The notes: a model not told the origin generated them from the sequence alone. Positions 7,344-15,466 are shown, numbered from the stretch's first letter. The stretch is DNA of 52,923 nt from CAZRRV01 sp045660865 (GCA_045660865.1 JAZREP010000007.1:1-52923); one strand, 5' to 3'. Made by a program: numbers and translations.

Positions 7344-9137
7344 TTACTTTTTAATAATTGCGTTAAACTTACATGTGTCAATACAGGCGCCGCACTTGAT
7401 ACATTTAGAGGTATCAATAATGTGCGGATTCTTAACAGAACCGCTGATAGCGTTTACAGGACACTTTCTAGCACAAGCGGTACAGCCCTTACACTTATCT
7501 TCGATGATAAAGTAAGAAAGCAGGCTCTTACATACGCCGGCAGGACACTTCTTATCAACTACGTGAGCTACATATTCGTCACGGAAGAATTTAAGAGTGG
7601 AAAGTACCGGGTTGGGAGCTGTTTGACCAAGACCGCAGAGTGAGTTCTGTTTAATGTAGTAGCAAAGCTCTTCCATCTTATCGATGTCCTCTAAAGTGCC
7701 TTCGCCGTTTGTGATTTTCTGCAGCAGCTCAAGCAAACGCTTTGTACCGATACGGCAAGGGGTACATTTACCGCAGGACTCGTCAACTGTAAACTCAAGG
7801 AAGAATTTAGCAATATCTACCATACAGGTATCTTCGTCCATAACGATAAGACCGCCGGAGCCCATCATAGAGCCGATAGAAAGCAGGTTATCGTAATCAA
7901 TTTCGATATCCATATGCTCTGCAGGGATACAACCGCCGGAAGGACCACCGGTTTGTGCAGCCTTGAACTTTTTGCCGTTGGGGATACCGCCACCGATTTC
8001 TTCGATTACCTGGCGCAATGTGGTACCCATAGGTACTTCAACCAGACCGGTGTTGTTAATCTTACCACCCAAAGCAAAAACCTTGGTGCCCTTAGATTTC
8101 TCGGTACCCATAGAGGTAAACCACTCGGTACCCTTTAAGATAATCTGCGGGATGTTTGCGTATGTTTCAACGTTGTTAAGAATTGTGGGTTTGCCGAACA
8201 GACCCTTAACTGCCGGATAAGGCGGACGGGGACGGGGCTCACCACGGTTACCCTCGATAGAGGTCATAAGAGCGGTTTCCTCACCGCAAACGAATGCACC
8301 TGCACCAAGACGGATATCCAAATCAAAGTCAAAGCCTGTGCCGAAAATATCTTTACCTAAAAGACCGTATTCTCTTGCTTGGTTAATAGCAATCTGTAAA
8401 CGGCTTACAGCAATCGGATACTCTGCACGAACATATACATAACCCTGTGTGGCACCGATAGCATAACCGGCAATAGCCATAGCCTCAATCAGTGCGTGGG
8501 GGTCACCCTCCAAAATAGAACGGTCCATAAATGCACCCGGGTCACCCTCGTCAGCGTTACAGCAAACGTACTTCTGGTCAGCGTGGTTCTTAGCAGCCAA
8601 AGACCATTTAAGACCGGTGGGGAAGCCACCGCCGCCTCTGCCGCGAAGACCTGAATCCATAATGGTTTTAATAACCTCTTCAGGAGTCATTTCGGTTAAT
8701 ACCTTACCTAAAGCAGCATAACCATCCATAGCGATGTACTCATCAATAACTTCAGGGTTAATAACACCGCAGTTACGAAGAGCTACACGGTTCTGGGACC
8801 TATAGAAAGCAGTGTCGTTAAGTGACGGAACTGAATCAGGTGTAATCTCGGCGCCGTCGGTATATACCAAACGTTCAACGATACGACCTTTAAGCAGATG
8901 CTCGGTAACAATCTCGGGAACATCTTCTTCGGCTACTTGGCTGTAGAAAGTACCATCCGGATGGACGATAACTACCGGACCTAAAGCGCAAAGACCGAAA
9001 CAACCGGTTTGTACAATCTTGACCTCTTCAGCCAGACCGTTAGCTGCAAGCTGTTCATTGAAAGCTTTTTGCAGCTTAGCACTGCCCGAGGAAGTACAGC
9101 CCGTGCCGCCGCAAATCAATATATGTGCACGAATCAT
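7344..9137 (-). CDS. hndC: Hydrogenase diaphorase subunit, HndC/HydB (NuoF-like)
   Basis: This 597-residue flavoprotein passes electrons between NAD(P)H and the hydrogenase. It has an N-terminal thioredoxin-like [2Fe-2S] domain (Cys9, 14, 46, 50) and a NuoF-type FMN/NAD core with GRGGGGFPTG (166-175) and CCNADEGDPGAF (192-203). The NuoF [4Fe-4S] site is ESCGKCTPC (453-461) plus Cys501. Two C-terminal ferredoxin clusters follow (Cys549-559 and Cys579-589). This three-part layout is that of HydB/HndC, which in several anaerobes takes part in flavin-based electron bifurcation with ferredoxin. The last point is inference. Length is normal. It lies 15 bases after hndB and 18 before hndD. Confidence 0.93.
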   Translation of the reverse strand: MIRAHILICGGTGCTSSGSAKLQKAFNEQLAANGLAEEVKIVQTGCFGLCALGPVVIVHPDGTFYSQVAEEDVPEIVTEHLLKGRIVERLVYTDGAEITPDSVPSLNDTAFYRSQNRVALRNCGVINPEVIDEYIAMDGYAALGKVLTEMTPEEVIKTIMDSGLRGRGGGGFPTGLKWSLAAKNHADQKYVCCNADEGDPGAFMDRSILEGDPHALIEAMAIAGYAIGATQGYVYVRAEYPIAVSRLQIAINQAREYGLLGKDIFGTGFDFDLDIRLGAGAFVCGEETALMTSIEGNRGEPRPRPPYPAVKGLFGKPTILNNVETYANIPQIILKGTEWFTSMGTEKSKGTKVFALGGKINNTGLVEVPMGTTLRQVIEEIGGGIPNGKKFKAAQTGGPSGGCIPAEHMDIEIDYDNLLSIGSMMGSGGLIVMDEDTCMVDIAKFFLEFTVDESCGKCTPCRIGTKRLLELLQKITNGEGTLEDIDKMEELCYYIKQNSLCGLGQTAPNPVLSTLKFFRDEYVAHVVDKKCPAGVCKSLLSYFIIEDKCKGCTACARKCPVNAISGSVKNPHIIDTSKCIKCGACIDTCKFNAIIKK

Positions 9138-9152
9138 AAATTTTTACCTCCA

Positions 9153-9524
9153 TTATGCCTTAACATTGCCAATTGTATACTCAGTGATAACTTTGCCGCC
9201 TTTAATGTGCTCAGCAACAACGCGAGCAGCCTTTTCAGGAGACATTTTCACATAGGTAACTTTTTCTTTTCCGGCCTCAAAAACCTCAACAACAGGTTCG
9301 TATTGGCAAACACCGATACAACCGGTCTGGGTAACGGTTACTGTCGCGGACAATCCTGCTTTATTTACCTCTTCAACAAAGGCATTAAGCACAGGTCTTG
9401 CGCCGGCGGCAATACCGCAGGTAGCCATACCTACAACGATACGCATATCGCTAGTGCCTTCACGCAGCACAACTTTATCCTTCATTTTTTCTCTAATCGC
9501 TGCAAGCTCTGCTAATGATTTCAT
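9153..9524 (-). CDS. hndB: Small thioredoxin-like subunit, HndB type
   Basis: A 123-residue protein of the thioredoxin-like [2Fe-2S] ferredoxin fold, matching HndB of NADP-reducing hydrogenases in size and position. Only three cysteines are present: Cys36 (MATCGIAAGA) and Cys69/Cys73 (TGCIGVCQY). The canonical fourth ligand near Cys36 is missing, so cluster binding is uncertain. I chose ATG 9524 rather than the upstream in-frame start at 9581 because an AGGAAAG-type site lies just before it and the family begins with a similar MKSLAEL helix. It is 15 bases before hndC and presumably co-translated. A pure structural or regulatory role in the complex is possible. Confidence 0.82.
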   Translation of the reverse strand: MKSLAELAAIREKMKDKVVLREGTSDMRIVVGMATCGIAAGARPVLNAFVEEVNKAGLSATVTVTQTGCIGVCQYEPVVEVFEAGKEKVTYVKMSPEKAARVVAEHIKGGKVITEYTIGNVKA

Positions 9525-9577
9525 AATACTTTTCCTTTCTGCTTTTAGTATTTTTATTATATTTACGGATTTTAAAT

Positions 9578-10126
9578 TCAAAGTAGAGCATACTGCTCGT
9601 TAAGAGAATCTTCAATCCATTTTATAACCTCGTAAGTGTCCAGCGGAACATCGCCTAAAACTGTGCGAAGCTCTGCTGTGTCTAAATGTACCTCTTTACC
9701 GTTTGCTGTGTGCCGGAAAACAAAATCAATATCCGGGTTGCACTGTATAAGTGTTTTTACGGTTGCAACAATATCACCCAGCGGCGCACAATCTATATGG
9801 TCGGTATAGAATGTTGCGGTAATTTCGGTGCCGTGATTTTGGGGGTGTTCCTCTATGTGCCGAGAACAAAGGCTTAATTTACCGCCTGTCTGTTCTGATG
9901 CAAGCTTAAGCAGCGGAATACCCATACCAACCTTTCTGGTGGTTCTGGTAGTGCAGAATGGGTCGATAACGGATTTAGCAAAATCCTCTTTCATACCGCA
10001 ACCATCATCCACTACCGAAAAGGTTAGTAAATTATCAACTTGGTCGAGTGTAACAGCAATATGCTTTGCACCGGCTTTTATAGAGTTTTCGGTAATGTCC
10101 AATATGTTTAATGATAACTCTTTCAT
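9578..10126 (-). CDS. GHKL ATPase (histidine-kinase-like), hydrogenase operon
   Basis: A 182-residue protein with a stand-alone HATPase_c domain: N box DITENSIKAGA (Asn14), G1 box VDDGCGM (39-45), G2 box VGMGIPL (66-72) and a final GTEIT. There is no dimerisation/phosphoacceptor domain and no membrane segment, so it is not a complete histidine kinase. The C-terminal 70 residues are unassigned. It overlaps the PHP gene by 4 bases (ATGA), implying coupled translation. As I recall, such ATPases recur in clostridial hydrogenase operons; their partner is not known to me. A protein kinase or conformational switch acting on the DRTGG or hydrogenase-like neighbours is only a hypothesis. Confidence 0.8.
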   Translation of the reverse strand: MKELSLNILDITENSIKAGAKHIAVTLDQVDNLLTFSVVDDGCGMKEDFAKSVIDPFCTTRTTRKVGMGIPLLKLASEQTGGKLSLCSRHIEEHPQNHGTEITATFYTDHIDCAPLGDIVATVKTLIQCNPDIDFVFRHTANGKEVHLDTAELRTVLGDVPLDTYEVIKWIEDSLNEQYALL

Positions 10127-10854
10127 ACTGTTAACCTCTCAAAAAGCCGCTTTCTTACCAATGCGCTGCTGTATGGCTCATCATCCAATTCAAGATAATG
10201 TGCTTTATCGGGGATGTCCCACAGATAGTGCGCATCTGACCCGAACAGCAGTTGTTTGCCGTTAAGTGCGGGTTGCTGAGCCAACAGAGTGTCGGCTTGA
10301 TTAAAATCTACCAGCTCGGCGCAACCAAACGGCGGAGTGTCAGGGAAAACACCTAGAGTAGAAATAATGCCGTTTGAATGCCGGTCAATATGAGCAGGGT
10401 AGCATATGCCGCCAAACTGTTTTATATAATCAAACGCACTATCAACAGTAATGTCGGTTGCGTTAGAAAGTAAGTTTGGCTCTGTAAAAAGCAACTCGTC
10501 GTTTTCGTTTAAAACCAGTTGGTCACCGAAAATATCTGTACGGTTAGGGATTAGTATACGGTGCTTTTGCAAATCCTCATCAAAAGCGGCCGCAGAATCT
10601 AAATCAGGGAAAAGACAAACTAAATGAATGTCCTCTGCGGTGGTAAGCTCAGCACCGGCGATGGGGATTATACCATTTCGCTTTGCGGCTGCAAAAAATG
10701 CAGGGCAATTGCGTGTGGTGTTGTGGTCGGTCAAGGCTACAATCTGTAAGCCTGCAAGTGTGGCCATGCCGGCAATGTTGTTTGGTGTCATTTCATTATC
10801 GGCACAGGGTGAAAGGCAGGAATGAATGTGGAAATCGTAGTAATATTTATTCAT
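10123..10854 (-). CDS. PHP-domain phosphoesterase
   Basis: A 243-residue PHP-family metallo-phosphoesterase. Motifs for metal binding are HIHS (His9, His11), LTDHN (41-45), GAEL (Glu69), IHLV (His77), PAHIDRHS and the final GSDAH. The family includes histidinol phosphatase, polymerase exonuclease domains and YciV-type phosphatases, so the substrate cannot be named. It overlaps the DRTGG gene upstream by 8 bases and the ATPase gene downstream by 4. This tight packing inside the hydrogenase operon suggests a linked role, perhaps removing a phosphate or hydrolysing a nucleotide signal, which is inference. Confidence 0.82.
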   Translation of the reverse strand: MNKYYYDFHIHSCLSPCADNEMTPNNIAGMATLAGLQIVALTDHNTTRNCPAFFAAAKRNGIIPIAGAELTTAEDIHLVCLFPDLDSAAAFDEDLQKHRILIPNRTDIFGDQLVLNENDELLFTEPNLLSNATDITVDSAFDYIKQFGGICYPAHIDRHSNGIISTLGVFPDTPPFGCAELVDFNQADTLLAQQPALNGKQLLFGSDAHYLWDIPDKAHYLELDDEPYSSALVRKRLFERLTV

Positions 10855-11182
10855 TTTCTATACTCTTTGAAAGCCGTACGGATAACTCGTATGCCGTCAA
10901 GGTAGAGGAAAACAGATTAATACCACGACTTTTAGCTGTTTGTAACAGCTGTTCGTCAGGTTTTACATCCTCAGCCAAAATCACACAGGCTACATCAGCA
11001 AGTGTTGAGACCGCCGCCACATTATTGTTAGACATTATAGTAATCCAAGCAGAGTCGGCAGGGGCACGCCCCATAACCCAACTGAGCAGGTCACCGATAT
11101 AAACGCCGGTAATTTCTCGCTCGCCGTCAGGCAAGCAAAGGCAGTCCATATCTGACCAAGCGGTCAATTCTGTAACCTTCAT
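10847..11182 (-). CDS. DRTGG-domain protein, second copy
   Basis: A 111-residue single-domain protein of the DRTGG fold (the domain also found in phosphotransacetylase N-termini and CBS-linked regulators). Recognisable features are EITGVYIGDLLSWVMG (about 23-38), an ITIMSNNNVAAVSTLAD strand-turn-helix, VILAEDVKPDEQLL and a late INLFSSTLTAYELS. Its start overlaps the stop of the hydrogenase-like gene by one base (TAATG). The other DRTGG protein of the operon (12918-13262) is a divergent paralogue. DRTGG domains are thought to bind ligands and mediate regulation, but no ligand is established here. Confidence 0.8.
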   Translation of the reverse strand: MKVTELTAWSDMDCLCLPDGEREITGVYIGDLLSWVMGRAPADSAWITIMSNNNVAAVSTLADVACVILAEDVKPDEQLLQTAKSRGINLFSSTLTAYELSVRLSKSIENE

Positions 11183-12450
11183 TATTTTTCCTCCGGCTTA
11201 GATTTTTTGTGTTGTAATATTACACAGCTTTCTAAACTGTTTTCACCGCGGATAACATCCTCCGAAAAAGCACGGCAGGTCGGTGCACCGCACGAGCCGC
11301 AATCAATTCCGGGTAAGGTGGTACGCAGGTTTTGAATATCAGCCATCATACGCATAGATTCAGCAAAGTTATCACTGAGTCTTGCAATCGGCTGGTAGGT
11401 TGGTAACGATTCAAAGAAATAACTTTCCGGGATATAGGTGTTACCATCATCCAGGACATAGTTTTGTGAAACAGGCAAGTAACGGCGAAGTTCAGTTAAA
11501 CGAGCTTTTGCAACAAAAGGATTTTCTACAGCCATAACGCCGCCGACACAACCGCCGACACAAGCGTTTAACTCAATAAACTCCAAATGAGGCATAACGC
11601 CGTTTTCTATTTGGTCAAGCACACGGATTACATTGTCAATTCCGTCAGCCGCTAAATATTTGTCGTTGAAGATTGCGGTAGCTTCACCGCCCGAGGTTGC
11701 CCAGCTCACACCTATCATACCTGACTTAGAGGTTGATTGCGGAGTTTTCTCACGCCTCATAACATTAAGCAGCATAAAATAAATGTCGCTGACCGAAACA
11801 ACCATATCTACCCGACTTTTGTAATCGCCAAACCCGTTATTCACATAACTGACCTTGGCAGGGCAGGGAGAGATAAAGCAAACGCAAATATCCTCGTCGG
11901 TTAATTCGGGGTGCTGCTGCTTTGCACGTTCCCTTGCTAACATAGCGGCAATCTCCATAGGCGGCAACATAGAAATAATGTTGTCACGCAAGGAGGGGAA
12001 GCGTAATGCAATCAAGCGGATAACAACAGGGCAAGCAGAACTGATAGCTGGCTTTTTAATGCCCTCGGTTTTGAGATAGAGACGTGTGTAGCTGGAAACA
12101 AGTTCAGCTGCTTGCGCCACCTCATAAACATCGTCAAATCCTATATCAAGCAAGCCTTGCAAAACATAATCAATATCATCCAATCCCTCAAACTGCCCGT
12201 AAAGAGTGGGAGCGGGGAGTGCAATTTTCCATTTATAGTCTTTTAGCTGTTCAAACTTGTTGCAGGTAGATTTCTTGGCCTTTTGAGGACAGTGCTTAAT
12301 ACATTCGCCACAGTCAATACAACGCTGTGGGTTGATTACTGCGTGTCCGTTCCGTATGCGGATAGCCTCGGTAGGGCAGTGCCGCAAACAGGTTGTACAG
12401 CCAATACATTTTTCAACATCCAAAAGAACCGAATGCTTGTATGTATTCAT
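11182..12450 (-). CDS. Group-D-like [FeFe] hydrogenase homologue, putative sensor
   Basis: A 422-residue iron-sulfur protein. Two ferredoxin [4Fe-4S] motifs lie at the N-terminus (Cys15-25 and Cys44-54). An H-cluster-like domain follows, with SSACPVV (Cys140), ISPCPAK (Cys196) and ELNACVGGCVGG (Cys297, Cys301), so all four cubane cysteines are kept. The proton-relay Cys of catalytic enzymes is Ala139. A third [4Fe-4S] domain, CGSCGAPTC plus a later Cys, sits at 384-409. The domain order fits the group D/HydS-like hydrogenases, proposed to be sensory or of unknown activity. It sits between a RsbT/RsbW-like kinase and a DRTGG gene, which fits a redox or H2 sensor. Catalytic activity cannot be excluded. 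Confidence 0.85.
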   Translation of the reverse strand: MNTYKHSVLLDVEKCIGCTTCLRHCPTEAIRIRNGHAVINPQRCIDCGECIKHCPQKAKKSTCNKFEQLKDYKWKIALPAPTLYGQFEGLDDIDYVLQGLLDIGFDDVYEVAQAAELVSSYTRLYLKTEGIKKPAISSACPVVIRLIALRFPSLRDNIISMLPPMEIAAMLARERAKQQHPELTDEDICVCFISPCPAKVSYVNNGFGDYKSRVDMVVSVSDIYFMLLNVMRREKTPQSTSKSGMIGVSWATSGGEATAIFNDKYLAADGIDNVIRVLDQIENGVMPHLEFIELNACVGGCVGGVMAVENPFVAKARLTELRRYLPVSQNYVLDDGNTYIPESYFFESLPTYQPIARLSDNFAESMRMMADIQNLRTTLPGIDCGSCGAPTCRAFSEDVIRGENSLESCVILQHKKSKPEEK

Positions 12451-12493
12451 AACACCTTTCCTACGTTAAGCAAGCGCGACTAATCGTGTCTGC

Positions 12494-12916
12494 TTAAAAG
12501 TTTATTTGCATGGTGATAGTAGTACCTTTGCCGAGCTCAGATTCAATCTGCATAGAGTCGGAATACCTTTTCATATTCGGTAATCCCATACCGGCGCCAA
12601 AGCCCAGAGAGCGAATGTTGTCAGGCGCGGTTGAAAAACCTTCCTGCATAGCCTGGTCAATGTTTGCAATACCGGGACCGTTATCGGTAAGGACTATTTT
12701 AACACCCTTTTCCGATATATAAACATCAGCCTCACCGCCGCCGGCGTGAATGACCATATTGATTTCGCCCTCGTACATGGCAATGGATACTCGACGTATA
12801 ATTTCAGGTGCCAAACCTAATTGGCGCAGATTTTTCTTTATCTGTACCGAGGCTTGACCGGCAGATGTGAAATCATTGCCGTCAACCTTGAAATGAAAAT
12901 GTAATGCCGTATCCAT
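12494..12916 (-). CDS. RsbT/RsbW-like serine kinase ATPase
   Basis: A 140-residue anti-sigma-factor-type GHKL kinase domain. The N box is YEGEINMVIHAGGG, the G1 box LTDNGPGI, and the G2 box FGAGMGLPNMKRYSD, followed by GKGTTITM. The layout resembles RsbT/RsbW/SpoIIAB, which phosphorylate a serine on a partner protein. No STAS-domain partner or sigma factor is encoded nearby. I chose ATG 12916, one base after the stop of the DRTGG gene, over an upstream start at 12967 that would bury 50 bases in it. It lies upstream of the hydrogenase-like gene. A target in the DRTGG protein or the sensor is inference. Confidence 0.8.
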   Translation of the reverse strand: MDTALHFHFKVDGNDFTSAGQASVQIKKNLRQLGLAPEIIRRVSIAMYEGEINMVIHAGGGEADVYISEKGVKIVLTDNGPGIANIDQAMQEGFSTAPDNIRSLGFGAGMGLPNMKRYSDSMQIESELGKGTTITMQINF

Positions 12917-12917
12917 A

Positions 12918-13262
12918 TTAAGCACCGTTTGTAAGACCGCTGGAATACAGTTTGCCGCAAGCCTCATACATACGCATACCGGTTGCCATCAGTACAATGC
13001 CGCTCTCTTTTGCCAACTCAATCATTTCAGGGGTTGGTTTTTTGGAACGAACAAAAACTATACAAACCATATCCATCATTTCAGCGGTACGAATAACCTG
13101 AGCGTTAACCAATCCGGTTAACAGCACAGCCTGGTCTTTAACATAAGCCAGGACATCACTCATCATATCACTTCCGCAAGCTGAATAAACGTGCTTGTCT
13201 AAGTGCTTTTCACCGCACACCACCTCGGCGCACAGCAAATCCTTAATCGTTACAATTTTCAT
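12918..13262 (-). CDS. DRTGG-domain protein, first copy
   Basis: A 114-residue DRTGG-type protein. It begins MKIVTIKDLLCAEVVCG and contains ACGSDMMSDVLAYV (about 28-41), then VLLTGLVNAQVIRTAEMMD, IVFVRSKKPTPEM and IVLMATGMRMYEACG. This pattern is typical of the small DRTGG proteins found beside hydrogenase genes in Clostridia, as I recall. It follows hndA by 14 bases and ends one base before the kinase start, so the three are surely co-transcribed. It has four cysteines with no clear cluster motif. Function is unknown; a nucleotide- or metabolite-binding regulator is the best guess. Confidence 0.8.
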   Translation of the reverse strand: MKIVTIKDLLCAEVVCGEKHLDKHVYSACGSDMMSDVLAYVKDQAVLLTGLVNAQVIRTAEMMDMVCIVFVRSKKPTPEMIELAKESGIVLMATGMRMYEACGKLYSSGLTNGA

Positions 13263-13276
13263 AAGGCAATATCCTT

Positions 13277-13771
13277 TTAATTGTATTTAGCCAGAATACC
13301 GTCAATGTCTTCGGGTAGTAAGCGTCCGTAAACATCTTCGTTTATGGTAAGAACGGGAGCCAAGCCGCAAGCACCGATACAACGACAAGCCTCAAAGGAG
13401 AATTTGCCGTCAGCTGTGCATTCGTCAGGACCGATACCGAGTACCTGAGCGATGCGGTCTACTAAAGCTTGAGCGCCTTTAACATAGCAGGCTGTACCAA
13501 GGCAAACTGAAATTTTGTATTTGCCCTTGGGTGTAAGTGCAAATTGTGCATAAAAGGTAGAAATACCGTAAACTTCTTCTACAGGTACCTCCATACCGTC
13601 AGCAATCATTTCCTGTACCTCAATCGGGAGATAGCCGTAGATTTCTTGCGCTTCCTGCATAACAGGCATAAGTGCGCCAGGCTGTCCCTTGTGGGCTTCA
13701 ATTACAGCCTTGAGCTGTTCGGCCTGTTCGGGAGTTCCCGCAAATGGCACAGTGCTCACAGATTTCTTCAT
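13277..13771 (-). CDS. hndA: Hydrogenase [2Fe-2S] subunit, HndA/HydC (NuoE-like)
   Basis: A 164-residue NuoE/24-kDa-type subunit that carries one [2Fe-2S] cluster and works with the NuoF-like subunit in electron transfer to or from NAD(P)H. The N-terminal helical bundle includes LMPVMQEAQEIYGYLP and GISTFYAQF. The thioredoxin-like domain holds the ligands Cys90 and Cys95 (CLGTACYVKGA) and Cys131 and Cys135 (CIGACGLAP). It is the first gene of the ten-gene operon, behind an AGGAGG site and a strong promoter. Its partners hndB, hndC and hndD lie 3.7-8 kb downstream behind six regulatory genes, whereas the classical hnd operon has the four genes together. Confidence 0.93.
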   Translation of the reverse strand: MKKSVSTVPFAGTPEQAEQLKAVIEAHKGQPGALMPVMQEAQEIYGYLPIEVQEMIADGMEVPVEEVYGISTFYAQFALTPKGKYKISVCLGTACYVKGAQALVDRIAQVLGIGPDECTADGKFSFEACRCIGACGLAPVLTINEDVYGRLLPEDIDGILAKYN

Positions 13772-13907
13772 AAGAAATTCCTCCTAAATAATAAATGCAA
13801 AATTATGTAAAATAAAACAGTGCAGACTAAACGTTTTGTACCAACTAAAAAAGCAGTTAAACGATTAAAAAACACAGATATTCCAATATTACATAATCGT
13901 CCTAGTT

Positions 13908-13936
13908 ATTGTAACATATTTAAACAGTAAAGTAAA
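13908..13936 (-). promoter_or_regulatory. Promoter of the hydrogenase operon with Rex-like site
   Basis: Read on the minus strand, -35 TTTACT (13931-13936) and -10 TACAAT (13908-13913) are 17 bases apart, about 140 bases before hndA. The palindrome-like TTGTAACATATTTAAACA (13909-13926) covers the -10 and most of the spacer. It matches 10 of 14 defined positions of the clostridial Rex consensus TTGTTAANNNNTTAACAA. Rex senses NADH/NAD+ and represses fermentation genes, so this placement makes sense. The operator call is tentative; the promoter call is better supported. Confidence 0.5.
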
Positions 13937-14032
13937 TGATTTTTACCCAAAAAACAATATAAATTTTCGCACTTTTTCAAGGTTTTTGCAATTTGTATAG
14001 GTTTTATGTCAAATTTTCGTCAATAGTTATAT

Positions 14033-14061
14033 TTGACAAATAGCAGTGACAAATGTATAAT
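14033..14061 (+). promoter_or_regulatory. Consensus sigma-A promoter of murA
   Basis: A perfect TTGACA (14033-14038) is followed after 17 bases by a perfect TATAAT (14056-14061). It points at murA and diverges from the hydrogenase promoter. The 402-base region between the two genes holds these two promoters and otherwise A+T-rich DNA with no further gene seen. Confidence 0.85.
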
Positions 14062-14173
14062 AATCTTGTATGTGTTCAAAACTAAGTTATTGTTGAATGT
14101 AAAAATGGTGATTTAGTTTTGTCTAATTTTGCGGAATTTGCACCAAAATAATAAGCTATTGGGAGTGCACGGA

Positions 14174-15460
14174 TTGGAAAAGATAGTCATAAACGGAGGG
14201 AATTGCCTTAAAGGAGAGGTTACCATAAGCGGCGCTAAAAACGCAGCGGTAGCAATCTTACCTGCGGTTCTTCTGTCAGATGGATTATGTAAAATTGAAA
14301 ATGTACCAAATATATCCGATGCTACTGCCATCTTGGGTATATTACAACAACTAGGGGCAACGGTGTCTTCACCCGAGCCGCATACTTATGAGATTGATGC
14401 CAGGGGAATTCGTTCTTTTACACTTCCTCAGAGTATGACCTCAAGCATGCGTGCCAGCAGTTATTTTATCGGCGCTATGCTTGGCCGTTTTCGTCGTGCT
14501 CGTGTTGCGCCTCCCGGTGGCTGTGATTTCGGTGTTCGCCCCATTGACCAGCATATAAAAGGCTTTGAAGCACTTGGTGCTAAGGTTACTATAGATTCGG
14601 GTATGGTTGACGCAAGAGCCATTGAATTGGTTGGAAGCGCAATTTACCTTGATAAAGTTTCGGTAGGAGCTACCATCAATATTATGTTGGCGGCAGTAAA
14701 GGCTACCGGTCTTACAATCATTGAAAACGCCGCTAAAGAGCCCCATATTGTAGACTTGGCTAACTTCTTAAACTCTATGGGCGCTGATATTATGGGCGCC
14801 GGCACCGGAGTAATTAAAATTCGTGGTGTTGAAACTTTGGGTGGAACAACTTACAGCATTATTCCCGACCAGATTGAGGCAGGTACCTATATGTTGGCAA
14901 CTGCCGCAACAAAGGGCGACGTGCTTATAAAAAATGTAATTCCTAAGCATTTGGAATCAATTTCTGCTAAATTGCTTGAAACAGGTGTGGAAATTGAGGA
15001 GTATGACGATTCAATTCGTGTTATCGCCACAAGCAGACCTCGTTCTTGCAGTGTGCTTACCTTACCTCATCCCGGATTTCCTACCGATATGCAACCGCAG
15101 ATGACAACCTATTTAGCAGTGGCTGACGGCACAAGCATTGTGACCGAGGGTGTTTGGGACAATCGTTTCAGATATACCGACCAGCTTACCTTAATGGGTG
15201 CAAAAATTGTGGTTGACGGTAAGATAGCGGTTGTATCAGGTGTTGAGCAATTGTCGGGCGCTCCCGTGCAGGCTACTGACCTGCGTGCTGGTGCTGCAAT
15301 GATTATTGCAGGACTTATAGCAAACGGCCGTACCGAAATAAGCAGTATCCAATATATTGATCGTGGTTATGAGGATATTGTAGAAAAATTGTCGGCAATG
15401 GGTGCCGATATTGTGCGTGTTACAGATGATGCGCCAATAACCATTCAAAAAGCTATATAA
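14174..15460 (+). CDS. murA: UDP-N-acetylglucosamine 1-carboxyvinyltransferase
   Basis: MurA transfers enolpyruvate from PEP to UDP-GlcNAc, the first committed step of peptidoglycan synthesis. The 428-residue protein has the inside-out alpha/beta barrel signatures GAKNAAVAILP (Lys22, Asn23) and SMRASSYFIGAMLGRF. The catalytic Cys117 lies in PPGGCDFGVRPIDQHI, and PDQIEAGTYMLA and PGFPTDMQPQ are also present. A Cys at that position predicts fosfomycin sensitivity for this enzyme. The start is TTG 14174, 8 bases after GGGAG; an upstream in-frame ATG at 14129 would add 15 residues not found in the family. A second paralogue elsewhere is common in Firmicutes. A terminator follows. Confidence 0.95.
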   Translation: MEKIVINGGNCLKGEVTISGAKNAAVAILPAVLLSDGLCKIENVPNISDATAILGILQQLGATVSSPEPHTYEIDARGIRSFTLPQSMTSSMRASSYFIGAMLGRFRRARVAPPGGCDFGVRPIDQHIKGFEALGAKVTIDSGMVDARAIELVGSAIYLDKVSVGATINIMLAAVKATGLTIIENAAKEPHIVDLANFLNSMGADIMGAGTGVIKIRGVETLGGTTYSIIPDQIEAGTYMLATAATKGDVLIKNVIPKHLESISAKLLETGVEIEEYDDSIRVIATSRPRSCSVLTLPHPGFPTDMQPQMTTYLAVADGTSIVTEGVWDNRFRYTDQLTLMGAKIVVDGKIAVVSGVEQLSGAPVQATDLRAGAAMIIAGLIANGRTEISSIQYIDRGYEDIVEKLSAMGADIVRVTDDAPITIQKAI

Positions 15461-15466
15461 ACTATG

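Noticed and set aside
9009..9515. 168-residue plus-strand frame opposite hndB and hndC
   Set aside because: Shadow of conserved hydrogenase genes; no start signal.
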